The notes: generated by a model not told the origin, from the letters alone. Positions 20,799 through 33,549 are shown, counted from the stretch's first letter. The stretch: DNA of 64,000 nucleotides from Enoplolaimus lenunculus (GCA_030248215.1 JASANG010001204.1:186001-250000), one strand, 5' to 3'. Numbers and translations are program-made.

Positions 20799-23700
20799 GT
20801 AAGTAATTTAATAAGTATTGATTTTCCTGCGTCGGATTCCTCATTCAACAAAGATACAGACAGCATAACAGGCTGTTGTTTATGTTACTTATACTAGATT
20901 TGCCCCGAAGCCAGGAAACAGTAAAGATAACTATTAATATGAGGTACGATATACGTAATACGCATATGGTACCTAACTGGGAAAATAAACAATCCAAATA
21001 TTTTGTAGTGCGTGCAGCAAATCCTGGGAGAATAAAATATTCCTTGTACTCAAATTTCATGTGATTTTCACATTTTCAAACGACAATGGCAAATCTAACT
21101 TACAGTGGAATCTTTAGGATTTGCAACAAGTGCTTGAGTGGTGACTGACAGGGATGGGCGGTCTCGGTCTCGGCCAGTCTCTGCGATTTATAAGCTTAAT
21201 TGTATGAAGCGGCAATTCGAAGCAGATAAAAATATATATTCATTTATTTTTGGTAACCTTTAAAAACTGACCGAGACCCAGACCAAAAGTCTCGGTCTCT
21301 ATTCTATATAGGTTGGGACTCGGTCTGGATCTCGGTTTTTTGACCGAGACCACCCATCCCTGGTGATTGATCAAAGTAGTCCCGGGAAGACAATAAATGT
21401 TGAAAGCTGCTGGAACGCAGGACAATCAGTACGTTCAATTCAACAACTAGTTATATACTTAATTACATAATTGAGCAAGTTGTTTTGCATTGGAAAATGT
21501 GAGTTCGGCTCGAGTATTTTTGGTACGTATATATTTTGAATATGTCGTAATCCAGTGCCAGTATGTATGCAATTAATAGTTTTCGTTCCGATCAATTGTC
21601 ATTTGCCAACGTTTTCACTTATTGCGTTTCAGAGCATGATAAAGCTTCCACGAAATTAACAACTGAGCAAGTCAAACGATGTAAGTTTATTACGTGCGTA
21701 TAAGTAAAATCAGCGTTTTGTGTAAGACAGACGCATTGTCAATTTTGATTTTCATATGGCCTATTTTAATAATAAGTGCTGTGAATGTAGCATTGTGTCA
21801 TTCTAACATCACCATGCTGTTAACACTAGTCGGAATACTTAAACCGTGTGACGATATCTACATGTTTTTGTCGGGTTGAGTCATTGAAGGGCCCGTCTAC
21901 GTTGGTTTTAGTGACGTCTAGTTTTGCCGAAGACTGTAATAGGGTAGATTTGTGTTTATGTGAACTGGCTTAGGCTTATTTTACACGTAGGCTTTGGCTT
22001 CGAAATAACGCTTTACATAAAAGTAACATTGGCCTTCGATTGTGTTCTGTAGCCGGCGTGTACCTGGATATCCATTTCCGGTTAAAATCGGTGTCCGTTT
22101 CCGTTATATAAATAACGGAACTTCAGTTATTTTATGTTTAGAATTAGTTATATAATACGTAAATATCTCGCAATTTTTCGTTGTAGATACTCCAATTGTT
22201 TGAAATGAAATAAAAATTATGAAATTCGTCCAATATCTTCAAAATTTCGTTACATCCGATATTTTCTCTTTGAATTTTTGTAAAACCAGTGAATATATGC
22301 ACCCCTCAATTGTGTCGGCAAAAAATTAAACATTTTTGAAACTTTTATACTTCAATATCCGTATTCCGTTTCCGCTATTATTACTACCCGTTTACACCCT
22401 GCCTGTGGCGTATGGGCTGTGTTTCTAAAATCCTACTTAAGTACGACTTTACGGTTGAGTATGTTCCAATTACTTAACCACTTAGTCACCTCTAACAGCG
22501 AGCTTAAGTTAGGTAAATACTTACGTCACTGACCAAATTGATGGCTTAAAAGCTGACAGTTCAAGCATATTAATTTTGTTCAAATCGAAATGTACCCCGC
22601 TGTGCTTTTTTGAAGTAAAATGTACACCAAAGCTTTTGCTTCCTTGCTATTTTATCATTTTAGTGTTTGTGCTCAATGCAATTCCTTTTATTGGATTCGG
22701 TTTGCTCGATAATTTTCTTATGATAGTAGCTGTAAGTCAAGCTTCGTTTTAAATTTGTGGATACATTGTCAATGTCAAATCTTATCGCTTACTAACAATT
22801 TGTTATTACGTGCCAGGTGGGTACTAGAGTATCACGTGGCTAGTTTGGTTTGTGTTGGACTGCTAATTAATTACTAAATTTTATTCAGCTTAATCAATTT
22901 GTATTTAGGGCGAGTATATTGACAACACCATGGGGATCGTGTTTGGCCTTTCAACTATGGCAGGTGAGCTTGCATTTGAATGAAACTAGCCCGAGTAGTT
23001 GCTGTTGCAAGCAAGATAAATGGAAGAGAATCACATGCTGCTTTGTTGACGTTGTGTAGCGTAGTCTGGAGGAAAATTTGGAAATGTATTGTTTGTGTAA
23101 CTGAACAATGGAAATAAATATCCTCAGTTGGAAGCTTTGTAATTTCTTTCGTTCGTAATGCACATTTCTAGTTGTTACTTCTAAAAACAGTCTGGCAGGT
23201 TGTTAGCCTTGTGCCTTAATATATAAACTTAATTATGTTTTAGTTAATATTTTCAGCCGCTGGCCTCGGTAACATAGTATCTGATTTAGCAGGGGTTGGG
23301 TAAGTTCAATTCCGATATAATATTGTTATGATAATTAAGTTTGTTTTAATTACTACAGGCTGTCTGGACTAAGTCATAAATTTAAACAGGAATATATAGC
23401 TATGCAGTAGGGATATTTTCGATAAACAGCTTTCATTAGAAAATAGAGGATGTGGGACGTGGAACTAGTCATTATGTATACTACCACCGTTCTCCTCTGC
23501 TCAGACACGGAAGCTGCTGTTGAGTAGTTGAATTTTTTTCTTCATAATTTTATACTTACACAAGGAAACAATAAGCAGTGTTAAATGTTGCTATCCAGCA
23601 GCTTCGGATTGGGCTAACTAGTAATATTTTTTATAAAAATTCAAACTCATGTTGCTTGTGCATTAAAACGTTCGTGAAGAACAAATTTGAAAGTTAAGAA

Positions 23701-26700
23701 ACTTCAATTTGAAAAAAACCGCATCCGCGGATGTGAAGTTCGAAAACCTGCATCTGCAAATTTTGAAACACCCGCATCCGTAACGTCAATACTATACGGG
23801 TTAAGTATTATAAGGTAATCATCCTGGCACTGAGCCGTGATATTGCATTTTTATCTTTTAATTTATGTCTTGTTTGAAGAAATATCGAGTAAAGCCGCAT
23901 CTTGATTGCTAAACCTATGCGTATCTCCACTTTTTTTAAATTTCCCATCAATCATAGGCTCCAGTTAAACGGGATAATCATTTCCAGAATTAGGTGTATG
24001 ATATCAAGTTTTGATCTTTGCAGCACTGCGCATTATGTTGAGGCACTAGTCGCACGTATTGGCTTTACAACACCAAACTTAACACCTGAGCAATGGGATT
24101 CGTCACAAGCGCGTTGGACTGCAAATACGGTAAGGAGAGATAATGTGTGTTCGCTATGGCATGATTTTAGAAGATGGTTTTAAGCTCGTAGCTAGCTGAG
24201 ATCAGTCGGGAATCAAGGCACAGGAGCAACATTATGGTAGGGTTTATGAGGCGTAACGGTAAGTATAATTCGATTGTGTTTCTGTCAACGATAGTGAGTT
24301 GTGCGTAGTGGTTTATCAACACCCTGTATGATCAGTGGTTCACGCTGATGCTGTGGTGTGATCACAAAGTGAAGCTCATTTGTGGTAAAAATTGTCAAGA
24401 AGGTTGATGTATAAATGGAACAATGTGTCAATCCGCCATTAATATCGTCATTCATCTAACCTGCGCACTGCCAATTGTTATAATGGTTTTGTCTTTTTTC
24501 AATTGTTTTGTTTCCTATTGAGTTTTGCTTAGAATATTGCTTGTATTCGCAAAGCTATAGCTAAGATGCTATTGGACGTTTTTCTTTTTGTCGCCACTCA
24601 AAATATATAATATACATTATAATTTTCGATTTTCCATCTAAAAATATTGTTAATGAGTACCATTTACATGCATAAGACTTTTTATGTAAACTATAATGGA
24701 TGTTGATTCAATTATATTGATTTATTTTGCTGTTTCTCTAGTTCTATATAAGAGTACTGTATGGTTGATTGATATGTCTTAGCTAGCTACGTAGCTGAGT
24801 GACTTTGTAGAAGTTCAGTCTTTTCAAGTGTTGAGCGTGAATTGAATTATAAGACATATATGAACATTATATGGGTGTATTGTGGCATGCTAAGTTCGGC
24901 TAAGTGGCTTAAAGTTTTTAGTTTGAAGGAGCAGGCGGTAGCAATGTGCTTTATATTTGGCGAATTGGCGGATATAAAGGGAGTTGAGTGCATGCAAGGA
25001 ATCTGGTAGAAAGACTTTTGGATACTGTGGTTTTCCTAGGGTGCTTGTGAGTAAGGAGTGGGGTATGCCCCGTACCATTGCGACAAGCTGGAGGGAGGCG
25101 AAATGTTGCGGGAGAAGTATATACGTACTTTAAGGGGTTCCGGAAAAAAGTTGGGGAAGGGGTCAAGTGGATAGAGACAGCGACTGTGGCAACCCCGGAA
25201 TGTTTTTGTCTTCTTTACGTCCTCATTTCAGCGAAATGGTAAAATATGTTGTTGAGTAGAAGCGTATTATGTTTTGTGCTCATGGGGTTGAAGGTTTAAC
25301 GTTCGTCCATCTCATTTTTACGATGTTAACTCGTATTGCGGTTTAGAAATGCAAAGTTTTTGTTTAGGCACAGACTAAATTATCGCATTACGTCTAAATA
25401 AATAGTTTTTGCAATGTAGCATTAATTGTTAGCATGCATATACAAACAAGTAGTAAACTGACATCGCATAATTTTTGGGCTGTGAAACATGCATATATAA
25501 TTATGTATGTATAAAAAATGTTTATATAATTCAGATATATCGTGTGGCTCCATTCCAGTTACTTAGTAATAACGTTCATTGTGACGTACACCAGATTCGA
25601 AAGATTATATATTATCAATATTAATACGCTGGAAAATTTAACAAGTTTCTTCTTGACCATTGGAGATAATGGTGGGTAAACGTTGATAGCGGGTAAAGCA
25701 ATTTTGCACGGGTTAACTACACGTGGATAAGAATTGAAATTTCCGCGCGGTGAAGTGTTGGCCCAGTAAAAGTCTTTATACACTTACAACTCTGGTGGGA
25801 TTATGCTTAGGTTTAGGCTTACGCGAAGGCGTACGCTTAAGCATGCGGTCAACGGGTTTTTTCTGTTATACCCCAGCTGGCTTTTACCCAAAAATGGTTC
25901 TATTGTGAAGCTTTTTTATATTTAAGTTTCTCATCATTGACCTTCGCTGACCATTTCATCCAAATTTGAATTGTTGACAAGTTGGATTTTTTAAGGTTAC
26001 AAGGTACCTGCGACTCAAAATTTTTGTGTCAAAATTTTAGTTAAGATATATTATCCAATCAGACGGTCTGTTAACGAGTTACGATGAAATAACTAGTTTA
26101 CCTTGGCATCTTAAAAATCGAATGTTTAAAAAGTCAAATTTGGGAGCGAAATGATTGTGGGAAGTCATAAGCAGCTGAAATATGCAAAACAAATTTGCAA
26201 GGCAATTAGTATTGTGCAAGCGGTGGCTGGGGTGAGGATAATGGAAAAGACCCGGGCGTAATGTACAAGAACCGAGATAACTACTATTGTTTTGTTTGTG
26301 TTGTATGTAGGGGTGTGCCGATTAATCGGCGTCGGTAATAATCGGCACTTTTCGGGAGTATCGGCATCGGATCTGCAAAAAAATTGCCGATTCTTTGCCG
26401 ATACTTTTTCATTTCTGGGCACATATCAGTGTGTGTGGTCAGGAAAACTTACCTCTTTTGCGTTTGTGTTTGAACAAATTAATTGAAATGAACTGTTCTC
26501 ATAAAGTTATAATCGCTTATGTTGGTTAGGGTTTAAGTCTTCATATACTGATGTAATGTAGTGTTCTGTCTGTTTATTAAGCATGGTTTATTACAGTTGG
26601 AATCGGCATCGGTTCGGCATCGGCAAAATTTCAAAATAAAGATCGGCATTGGTATAGGCATCGTTAAAAATTTTGGTATCGGCCCATCCCTAGTTGTATG

Positions 26701-26838
26701 TTTAACATTTGATTGCAGGGAAGAGCAATTGGACTGGTGATCGGTTGCCTGGTAGGCATGTTTCCGTTATTGTTTTTTGACGAGGAATCGAAGATGGAAC
26801 AAAAGATGAAAACGTATACTGTTGAACCGAATCAATAA
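20531..26838 (+). CDS. TMEM65: TMEM65, mitochondrial inner-membrane protein (gene span)
   Basis: Complete in seven exons (20531-20798, 21633-21680, 22664-22731, 22909-22963, 23257-23299, 24024-24129, 26719-26838), all phases matching; 235 residues against 240 in human. An Arg/Ser-rich N-terminus without acids (HLRAAPPLQQLFRLNRYTSR) is a plausible mitochondrial presequence. The conserved core follows: VLNAIPFIGFGLLDN, GLSTMAAAGLGNIVSDLAG, HYVEALVARIGF, LTPEQWD and IGLVIGCLVGMFPLLFFDE. TMEM65 proteins are inner-mitochondrial-membrane proteins linked to respiration, sodium/calcium exchange and, in vertebrate heart, intercalated discs. Start at 20531 chosen because CTCAG|GG immediately precedes it; an upstream in-frame ATG at 20495 would add 12 residues with two acids to the presequence. 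Confidence 0.95.
21149..21362. mobile_element. hAT-like MITE in TMEM65 intron 1
   Basis: CAGGGATGGGCGGTCTCGG at the left and CCGAGACCACCCATCCCTG at the right. Flanks GTGACTGA and GTGATTGA form an 8-bp duplication with one change. The interior repeats CTCGGTCT. Confidence 0.85.
21633..21680 (+). CDS. TMEM65: TMEM65 exon 2
   Basis: 48 nt between TTTCAG and GTAAGT, coding KHDKASTKLTTEQVKR. Confidence 0.88.
21890..22045. mobile_element. TTAGGC-bearing MITE, subfamily B
   Basis: Right end AAAAGTAACATTGGCC; interior TGGCTTAGGCTTATTTTAC; left end degenerate. It abuts the hAT-like element at 22054. Confidence 0.5.
22054..22401. mobile_element. CAGGGTGTAAACGG (hAT-like) MITE in TMEM65 intron 2
   Basis: Right end CTACCCGTTTACACCCTG, left end CGGCGTGTACCTGGATATCC. 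Flanks TCTGTAGC and CCTGTGGC agree at 6 of 8 positions. Same family as 38848-39221, opposite orientation. Confidence 0.75.
22664..22731 (+). CDS. TMEM65: TMEM65 exon 3
   Basis: Codes FVLNAIPFIGFGLLDNFLMI and VA, the first conserved membrane segment; acceptor TTTTAG, donor GTAAGT. Confidence 0.93.
22909..22963 (+). CDS. TMEM65: TMEM65 exon 4
   Basis: Codes GEYIDNTMGIVFGLSTMA, second conserved segment; donor G|GTGAGC, phase 1. Confidence 0.93.
23257..23299 (+). CDS. TMEM65: TMEM65 exon 5
   Basis: 43 nt coding AAGLGNIVSDLAGVG, the most conserved family motif (human AAALGNLVSDLAGLG). Confidence 0.95.
24024..24129 (+). CDS. TMEM65: TMEM65 exon 6
   Basis: Codes TAHYVEALVARIGFTTPNLT, PEQWDSSQARWTANT; acceptor TTTGCAG, donor GTAAGG, phase 0 out. 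Confidence 0.93.
24130..26299 (+). other. TMEM65 intron 6, mostly unassigned
   Basis: A short TTAGG-like stretch lies at 25800-25860. An open frame on the minus strand (25559-25783) and others near 24890-25166 have no recognisable domain. Confidence 0.35.
26308..26692. mobile_element. hAT-like MITE in TMEM65 intron 6
   Basis: TAGGGGTGTGCCGAT at the left and ATCGGCCCATCCCTA at the right, with a perfect 8-bp duplication GTTGTATG (26300-26307 and 26693-26700). The interior is rich in CGGCATCGG words. Confidence 0.92.
26719..26838 (+). CDS. TMEM65: TMEM65 exon 7 and stop
   Basis: Codes GRAIGLVIGCLVGMFPLLFF, then an acidic/basic tail ending VEPNQ and TAA. The preceding intron of 2.6 kb holds a hAT-like MITE that ends just 26 bp before this exon. 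Confidence 0.93.
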   Translation, partial: GRAIGLVIGCLVGMFPLLFFDEESKMEQKMKTYTVEPNQ

Positions 26839-28032
26839 TTTGTGTATTAATATATGGATAGTGTCAAACGTAATGGGCGTTTAACTGAACTGCGTGAGTA
26901 GATGCCAGATTTGGCATTTTTTTGCAAGCGTGAAAACTAAACTTTGGTTTGGTTTGGTTTTATTGAGAAAAACTTGACGCCAACGTAACTGTAGAAACGT
27001 TTATAAGTTTGTGTAGAATGTAAATTTACGCATTACATATTTTTGGTATGCCCTACGTGCAATTTTTGAAACGTTTAGGTTGTAGATTGACGTCTTATTT
27101 TTGATGATCAATAATTAATGAAGCTTGAATTTTAACTGGGTAAAAGCTGAAACCATAACTGCAACTGTATAATGCTGTAACTGTATATTAGAATCGAAAC
27201 GTGATATAAACTTTCAGTTTACTTCCTTGTTTGTTATTTGTGTATGAAAAATTCGATGGTTAGTCAAATGTGAATTTGTAAGAAGAAGCACGTAAACGTC
27301 GTGCAATTGATCATAACGCCATTTTTGACGTTTGAAATGTTATTTTATTACTAAATACAATATCTTCATATTGTACAGTTAATAGCAGTGACAGATACGA
27401 AGTATAGTAAATGATACGTATTGTTGCTATTAAAACCACACGGTAGCTGTGTGTGACAAAATTAGATTTTAATCTCGAAAACTCATGGTCAGTCGGCATT
27501 CTTTGCATTGTTGGTTGTTTTTAAACCAGGGTGCTTATTAGTTTGGTTTTTAAGTTTTATGCTTTTGATAGTAATAGATCTAATTGCAAAAAGGTTTATG
27601 TTGTATGCTATTAGAATCGTTAGTCATGCGTGATTGCGGCTCTTAATGACGAAATGGTTTGGTGCTTTTATTGCATTTTTATCATTGTTTTGACTGAATG
27701 AGTTTTGGGTCCATATTTAACTTATAGGGTTTATTAGTAGTCAGTGCACAATAGTCGGAAGTGGTTTAAATGATTAAAATATTAGTTGACGGCTGAAATC
27801 GGAAGATAATGCTATTTTAACAGGATTGACACAGGTCACAAAATGCACTATGTTTTTAAAGTATGGTTCTAAATGTTATCGTTCTCATCTCTAAACGCCA
27901 AATCATGTCAATGTTTAGAGTTTTTTAATTTCATGCCAAAGAGTTTTGACAAACATCGTTACAACTTTTTGATTGCTATATAGTGCTGTACAGAGTTCTA
28001 GCTTAAATAGTTTCTTGCACCTGTTTATACCT
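26839..28032. other. 3' flank of TMEM65, nothing assigned
   Basis: AT-rich; no clear poly(A) signal and no repeat family recognised. Confidence 0.4.
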
Positions 28033-28040
28033 GGAGGCGC

Positions 28041-28417
28041 CAGGATGGCACCGAATCCACCATTTGACCAAATCCGAATCGGAATCCAGTGCTAATTTGC
28101 TGAATCCCAAACCCAAATCAGAATCCTGCATGTTACAAATTTCAGATATATCTATAATTTGTTTCAGAATATCAACGCAATGCCAGCCGTATAACTTTTA
28201 ATACGTTAATATATTTCGTCCCAACGTCAGTTCTGAGATGTCTCACCTGAAATAAAAAATACTGATTTTTACAGCATGGTATTTGAAAAATTTTATTGCT
28301 TAAAAATGAAAAAACATATTGCCGAATTTTGTTGGATTTGGCTTTTGGATTCGGGTTTTCCACAACCGAATCCGAACCTCAAATTTTTGCCGAATCCGAA
28401 CCTTTGTTGCCACCCTG
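28041..28417. mobile_element. hAT-like MITE with 8-bp duplication
   Basis: CAGGATGGCACCGAATCC at the left, CCTTTGTTGCCACCCTG at the right, flanked by perfect GGAGGCGC (28033-28040, 28418-28425). The interior is made of CCGAATCC/GGATTCGG words. Open frames here on both strands are repeat by-products. Confidence 0.9.
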
Positions 28418-28425
28418 GGAGGCGC

Positions 28426-29065
28426 CTCCAGGTATGTGCAACGGACTGCAAGTATGCCCCCTTGGTTCTCTCAGCAAATATCTGTGTCACACTACAACTA
28501 TTATGCGTTTTTATCAAAGACCGCTAGCCATAATCTGACGGTAACCATGCATTAAATTGATATGTACACACATTGGTTTAATTAGACAAACAGATTAGCT
28601 ACTGTATGTAAGCGTATAAAACCTTGATAGTGGATATATGAACCATGGCTTGTTTGCTCTTCGAAGCTGATGGGGTTTGTTTATTTATTATTTGCGTGAC
28701 CCATGTCAATGGCAGGAGCCTGTCCACAGGGGGACATAGAGAGTGGGAGGCTCTAGGAGTAGACTTATGTATATATTAAGCTTAGTTTGGGTTTAAGCTT
28801 CATGGTAGGCTTAGTGAACAAGCCCTTATAATTAACACGTGTCACTTACATAATGCTTTGACTTGAACATTTACTTAGTGGTTACTTGAACGCCTTTAAT
28901 ATATAATACTTCATTTGTTTATGTTATGTTCGAATGAGCTTTATGTGTACCTCCACGCAATGCAATTTGGTGTTATATCGACTGCGAACTTTTATTGTTT
29001 TTGTACGGTTGCGCCATACTTTTTTGATGACATTTAATGCAACCTTTGTGCCGCACAAAAAGTAC
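28426..29065. other. intergenic with a small TTAGG-like remnant
   Basis: About 28745-28830 has AAGCTTAGTTTGGGTTTAAG and GTAGGCTTAG; otherwise nothing. Confidence 0.3.
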
Positions 29066-29073
29066 AGTCCAAC

Positions 29074-29780
29074 CAGGGTTGGAACCAGCCTGGTTTTTAG
29101 GGCCCAGGCCCACGAATTTTATTTTGGTTTAGATCAGAAAACAAAATATAAAACAAACCATATAATCATAACAGTATTTTTCGTTTTGTTCCAAATTTTG
29201 TTAGGTGCAGTAGCCTTCAAAGCGATAAGAGCTCCAACGTCGGACGAATGCAAAAGGTTGCGAATGCCGGTAACAACATTGCCACCTTCGCTGAACTGCC
29301 AGTCATTCGCCTGTACTGGCTTGTATAACAAGCACAAGTCTAGCGAGCTTGGATAATAAAACAAATCGCATTGTGTTTTCACGCCAGTAATAAACAGATT
29401 TCTTGAAGTAGCAGCTGAATCATCTGCAGGTCAAGATTCGTGATAGTCAACAAGCTCTTTTGTTGCAATGGACTAAAAAAGTTTTTACATCCCTATAGAT
29501 GAAGATGATTGCAATTTAGGAACTCAAGAAATTCTCCTTCAAAATTTTTAAGAATGTACGCCGTGACCGCGGTATGTATGAAAATTGTTAGGAATTAAGA
29601 GTCAAAAATACGTATCTGAATCTTACAATATCAAACGAAAGGTTAGTTTCAACGGCTGACGGGAAGCAAGAAGTCACACACTGCTCGGATGTATTTTGGG
29701 TGGTCCGACCCGCTTAGGCCGCTCGTCCAACATTTGCGCCCGGGCTCGCGGGCTTTGTCTAGTGACCAGTTCCAACTCTG
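29074..29780. mobile_element. hAT-like element of 707 bp, non-autonomous or decayed
   Basis: CAGGGTTGGAAC at the left and GTTCCAACTCTG at the right; flanks AGTCCAAC and AGCCCAAC differ at one of 8 positions. An internal open frame (to 29356) shows no transposase motif that I can recognise. Confidence 0.8.
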
Positions 29781-29809
29781 AGCCCAACCCTTGAGCATTA
29801 TAGGTGTTT

Positions 29810-29945
29810 ACCATTGTGTAAACAGAAGCGATTTAAATATGTTTAATTTTTCTGTTAAAATAACAGAATTTTCGGCATTTCTATAAGGGAATGGGATACG
29901 CACACCGCTACTTACCGTAAACGGATATCCGGTTATACTCTGATA
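29810..29945. mobile_element. half copy of the CAGGGTGTAAACGG MITE family
   Basis: Ends AACGGATATCCGGTTATACTCTG-like, matching the right arm of 38848-39221; the left half is missing. Confidence 0.5.
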
Positions 29946-31129
29946 TACACATTGCGTAGAACTCGTTCGACAATTTGAACAAAATGCAGTTGTCGAAAGT
30001 TATTTGTGCAATGATATTGAGTTATTTTTATAGATATATATCTATGCTTGTTATTTCGGTAGTTTTTGTAGTTTGTGTGCTTCTTGTAATATATGCATGA
30101 TTTAGATTGAATGGGTGAAGCGCTACTTAAAAATAATTACGATAGGAAGGTATCGATACTGAATCCCAAGGGATGTAACTCAGGTACAATGGTTATCTCT
30201 TTTTCATATGGCTATGGTGATTTGTTTTGTTCAAAAATCCTGGAATCACACTTAATCTGGTACTATTTAAAATCCTTTTATTGAAACCTTTTCCTGCGTG
30301 GGTTTTTTTTAATTTTCTTTGAGTAGTGTTTAGATGTAATTTCAAGCTGTGATTTTAAAACATACAATGCAGCATTTTAGGCGGTTATGATGGCCAGTCG
30401 CTTCGAAGAATTTTCTCCACAACCTATAACAGGGCTTTATGCTAAATTCTTATGCTCCTTAAATTAAATTTTATTTGAATGTAGGGTTAAGTTGTTTTGC
30501 AATAGCTATTAGCGTTATTTTTTTATCCTTTCTTATTAAACTTTTATATAAACTAGATGCCAATTTATACAGTAAAATGTTTTAAACTTTTTCATTTAAA
30601 GCGGTTAGGCAATGTTGTGATCTTCCCGAACATTTTTTCAAGCGACAGGTGAAGTTCTGGTAGAGATTTATATACACCAATGTGTCCATTAAGTGCGCAC
30701 ATATGCTACAACGTCCGCTAATAGACAACCTTTGCTATAATAGCGGACGGGGTACAGTTTCAAGAAAACTGTCCGGAAAGCGAAAACGAAGATACTCGGG
30801 ATGCCCTTAATAGAGAAGCATAGAAAACACTTTGCATACAATTTAAAGTATAAATTGTACCAGTGTTATTCAAAATAGATGGTGTACCCAAACTTAATGG
30901 TTAGCGAGAAGTAAACTGCTTTAAACTATGCCGGCATTTCGGTAAAAACGAGAACTATGCCCGGACACTATAGCTAGCTAATGTTTGTTTCCCTACTTAC
31001 ATATATAGTTCCCGCCGTACTCTACAGTGCTCGTATAAAACTTAATGCGGCGGACATATTTATGTGCGAACCAAGCCAGCGGTAACGTGGGACTGAGGTT
31101 ATAAATCACATATACATCTCGCACAGATA

Positions 31130-31560
31130 TGCTGTATATCAGTGTGCAATCGGAGTTATAAAATAATATTTACGAAATTCATCCAACATCGTAAAAATTT
31201 TGGCGCATCCGCTTTTTCTTTAATTCTAAAAAGCTGGTAAATATTTGCATGCCTTAATTGGCAGGAAACTAAAACATCTTCGATACATTCATATTTCAGT
31301 ATTTTGGTCTCCATTATATTTTGATACTATCCGTTTTCGTTACTTTACTACCCGTTTACATACTGCTAAGAACACTAAATTTATATGCATCTTTCATTTT
31401 TTTCTTTAAAATTTGAGAGTTTCGTGAATATTTACATGCCTCAAACCCTTTGGCAAAAAACATCTTTGAAACTTATATTTCAATATTCGTTTTTCGTTTC
31501 CGTTATTTTAATCATTATCTGTTTTCGTTATTTTTATTATTCCTTTAGATTCTGCTATAT
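31130..31560. mobile_element. two partial copies of the CAGGGTGTAAACGG MITE family in tandem
   Basis: About 31130-31373 ends TACCCGTTTACATACTG. About 31385-31560 repeats the TTTTTCTTTAAAATTTG and AATATTTACATGCCTC words. Boundaries are approximate. Confidence 0.5.
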
Positions 31561-31657
31561 ATAATAGTTGTATGTGCTACCGTGTGTTGTGCAATAAAAT
31601 TTGCATTAACCAAATGCCAAATTTCTTTCTGCAGCTTGCACCTGCTAAGTGATGCCC

Positions 31658-31726
31658 TGACACAGAGTCGAACCACGACCAACTGGTTATAGATAGCCTA
31701 TACGACCACTGATTTAAATTGGAGCT
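31658..31726 (-). tRNA. tRNA-like fragment
   Basis: On the minus strand ATCAGTGGTCGTATAGGC resembles a D arm and GTGGTTCGACTCTG fits a B box. Stems are incomplete; likely a tRNA-derived repeat. Confidence 0.3.
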
Positions 31727-31937
31727 TAGTAAAAATTGTTAATCTGCGTTGATGGTACAACTCTGCAATGTAGGACTTTATCAATGTGCTTTGTATTGCT
31801 TTAAGCTAAAATCGGTTTCGCACTCAACGTTAACACCGGAAAGCTGTGCTTTCGTATAACTTATTCTTGTTTTACATACAACACCCTCATTGGTAAAAAT
31901 TTATTTCTGTTCGGGCCAACGTCTGCAGTTTGCTACA

Positions 31938-32151
31938 CACTATAAAAAAATGGTGAGTCAAATTGACACTTTCCGAAATAGGCTTTTCCGGACTACACAA
32001 ACTGTTGAGTCGAAATTCACTTCGCCATAGTTAAATTGGACGAACTGGGTTGAGTCCAAATTGACTAGCGGAGTCGAATATGACTCAGTTTGTGGAGTCC
32101 GGAAAAACCTATTTCGAAGAGAGTCAATTAGACTCACTATTTTTGCAGTGC
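31938..32151. mobile_element. GAGTCAAATTGAC foldback element
   Basis: CACTATAAAAAAATGGTGAG at the left and GACTCACTATTTTTGCAGTG at the right. Inner arms GGCTTTTCCGGACTACAC and GTGGAGTCCGGAAAAACC also pair. Fragments of the same family lie at 43240-43346 and 43610-43700. Confidence 0.7.
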
Positions 32152-33014
32152 ACCTGGAATTGCTGGTGGGGTTAAATTTGTATAAAAACTTTATTCTATC
32201 TTCTCAAGCCTTGGTTGCGGACGTGAATTTTTAGCCAGTTGTGCTGCAGAGCACAACTCAAGGTTTGGCTCCTATAGAAAATCAACATCTGGCACCTGTA
32301 GAATTTGTGCCGCAGGTATCGTCGATTTCAATAGTAAAATTTTCCGAAATTTATCATTCGTTGCGTTTGGCTAAAAAATTTTGCTAAAATTTTGAGAAAT
32401 TTAATTGTCATAATTTTATAAAAAATAACCCTAAAACAAACGAACATTTTGCTTTGGCGATTCTTTACAGATATACCTATTTGCCAAAATTAGCAAATTA
32501 AACATTGTTCTTAATTGCCTAATTTCGTTTCACCTATGGCTCCGGCAAATTTTGTTGACCGTTGGTTGCGGTATTATTCACCGCCAGTTGAAAGCTGAAC
32601 GTACTGTAGTCACCCAAGTTTCGCATAGGTTACCAAAATTGAAACGACAAATGTTTATTTTATACATCTTGATATGCGTAATATACACTTATAACAAGCT
32701 TATGCAATATAGAATGCAATACTTTTGTTAGCAATTTTGTTAAATTTCAAACTAGTCGGACTAATCGTTTAATAAAAATGCGATGGTTTGTCCGTAAATG
32801 ATAACTGTAACGTTTCATAGTCGCTCCAGTCTGTTCGGGGAGCTAAGAAAATTTTTAGAAGTGACATTAAAAGGTATTCGATGACGTAATACAAGTTACA
32901 TGCGAGTTTGAAACAGTCCTAGAAAAGCCCAAAATTTTATAGTGAAAGCTGACACCCGCTTCCTCTATAGCTACGGGTGCGCGTATCTGACTTCGTTTCA
33001 TAACCATACGTAGC

Positions 33015-33209
33015 CAGAGGCGGATCTAGAAATTTCTGATGAGGAGCGGATTGGCTAAAGTTATGAAACACAATTTTTACTGTATGCTATATATGAGAAA
33101 ATTTTCTAAAGGGCAAAAATTGTAAAATAGGAGAGACCTTACCATTTTATAACAAAAATATTCTGAAGGGGGGCGTACGTCCACGCCATTCCCCCTGATC
33201 CGCTAGTGT
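33015..33209. mobile_element. hAT-like MITE
   Basis: CAGAGGCGGATCTAGAAATT at the left and CCCCCTGATCCGCTAGTG at the right; flanks TACGTAGC and TGCCTAGC agree at 6 of 8. A fragment of the same family is at 45000-45145. Confidence 0.6.
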
Positions 33210-33252
33210 GCCTAGCTATTTCAAAGAAGTATCCCTGGCAATTTGCAAATAA

Positions 33253-33549
33253 TGCGTCATCCACTTTATCTTGTGCCCGCTGTGTGGAAATTTGCAACGC
33301 CAATTTCCAACTACGGTTTTTAAAAATGAGATTCAATTACCCACTGCCGTTATCTGAAAAACCCGTAGTGGTAAATTGAAATCTAAATACTTAATCAATT
33401 TCCATATACGGTTTTTTAAATAACTCAATTTACCACACGGGCAATTTTGAGTTTCCCAATTTCCAACTACTATGATTTTTAAAAACCGTAGTTGGAAATT
33501 GGCGTTGCAAATTTCCACACAGCGGGCACAAGATAACGTGGATGACGCA
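33253..33549. mobile_element. PIF/Harbinger-like MITE with about 74-bp inverted ends
   Basis: TGCGTCATCCACTTTATCTT at the left; the right arm is its complement with one base changed over about 70 bp. TAA flanks both ends (33250-33252, 33550-33552), the three-base duplication expected of PIF/Harbinger. It lies just 3' of the receptor gene. Confidence 0.88.

Noticed and set aside
28172-28555. Five overlapping open frames
   Set aside because: All fall largely inside the hAT-like MITE with CCGAATCC repeats.
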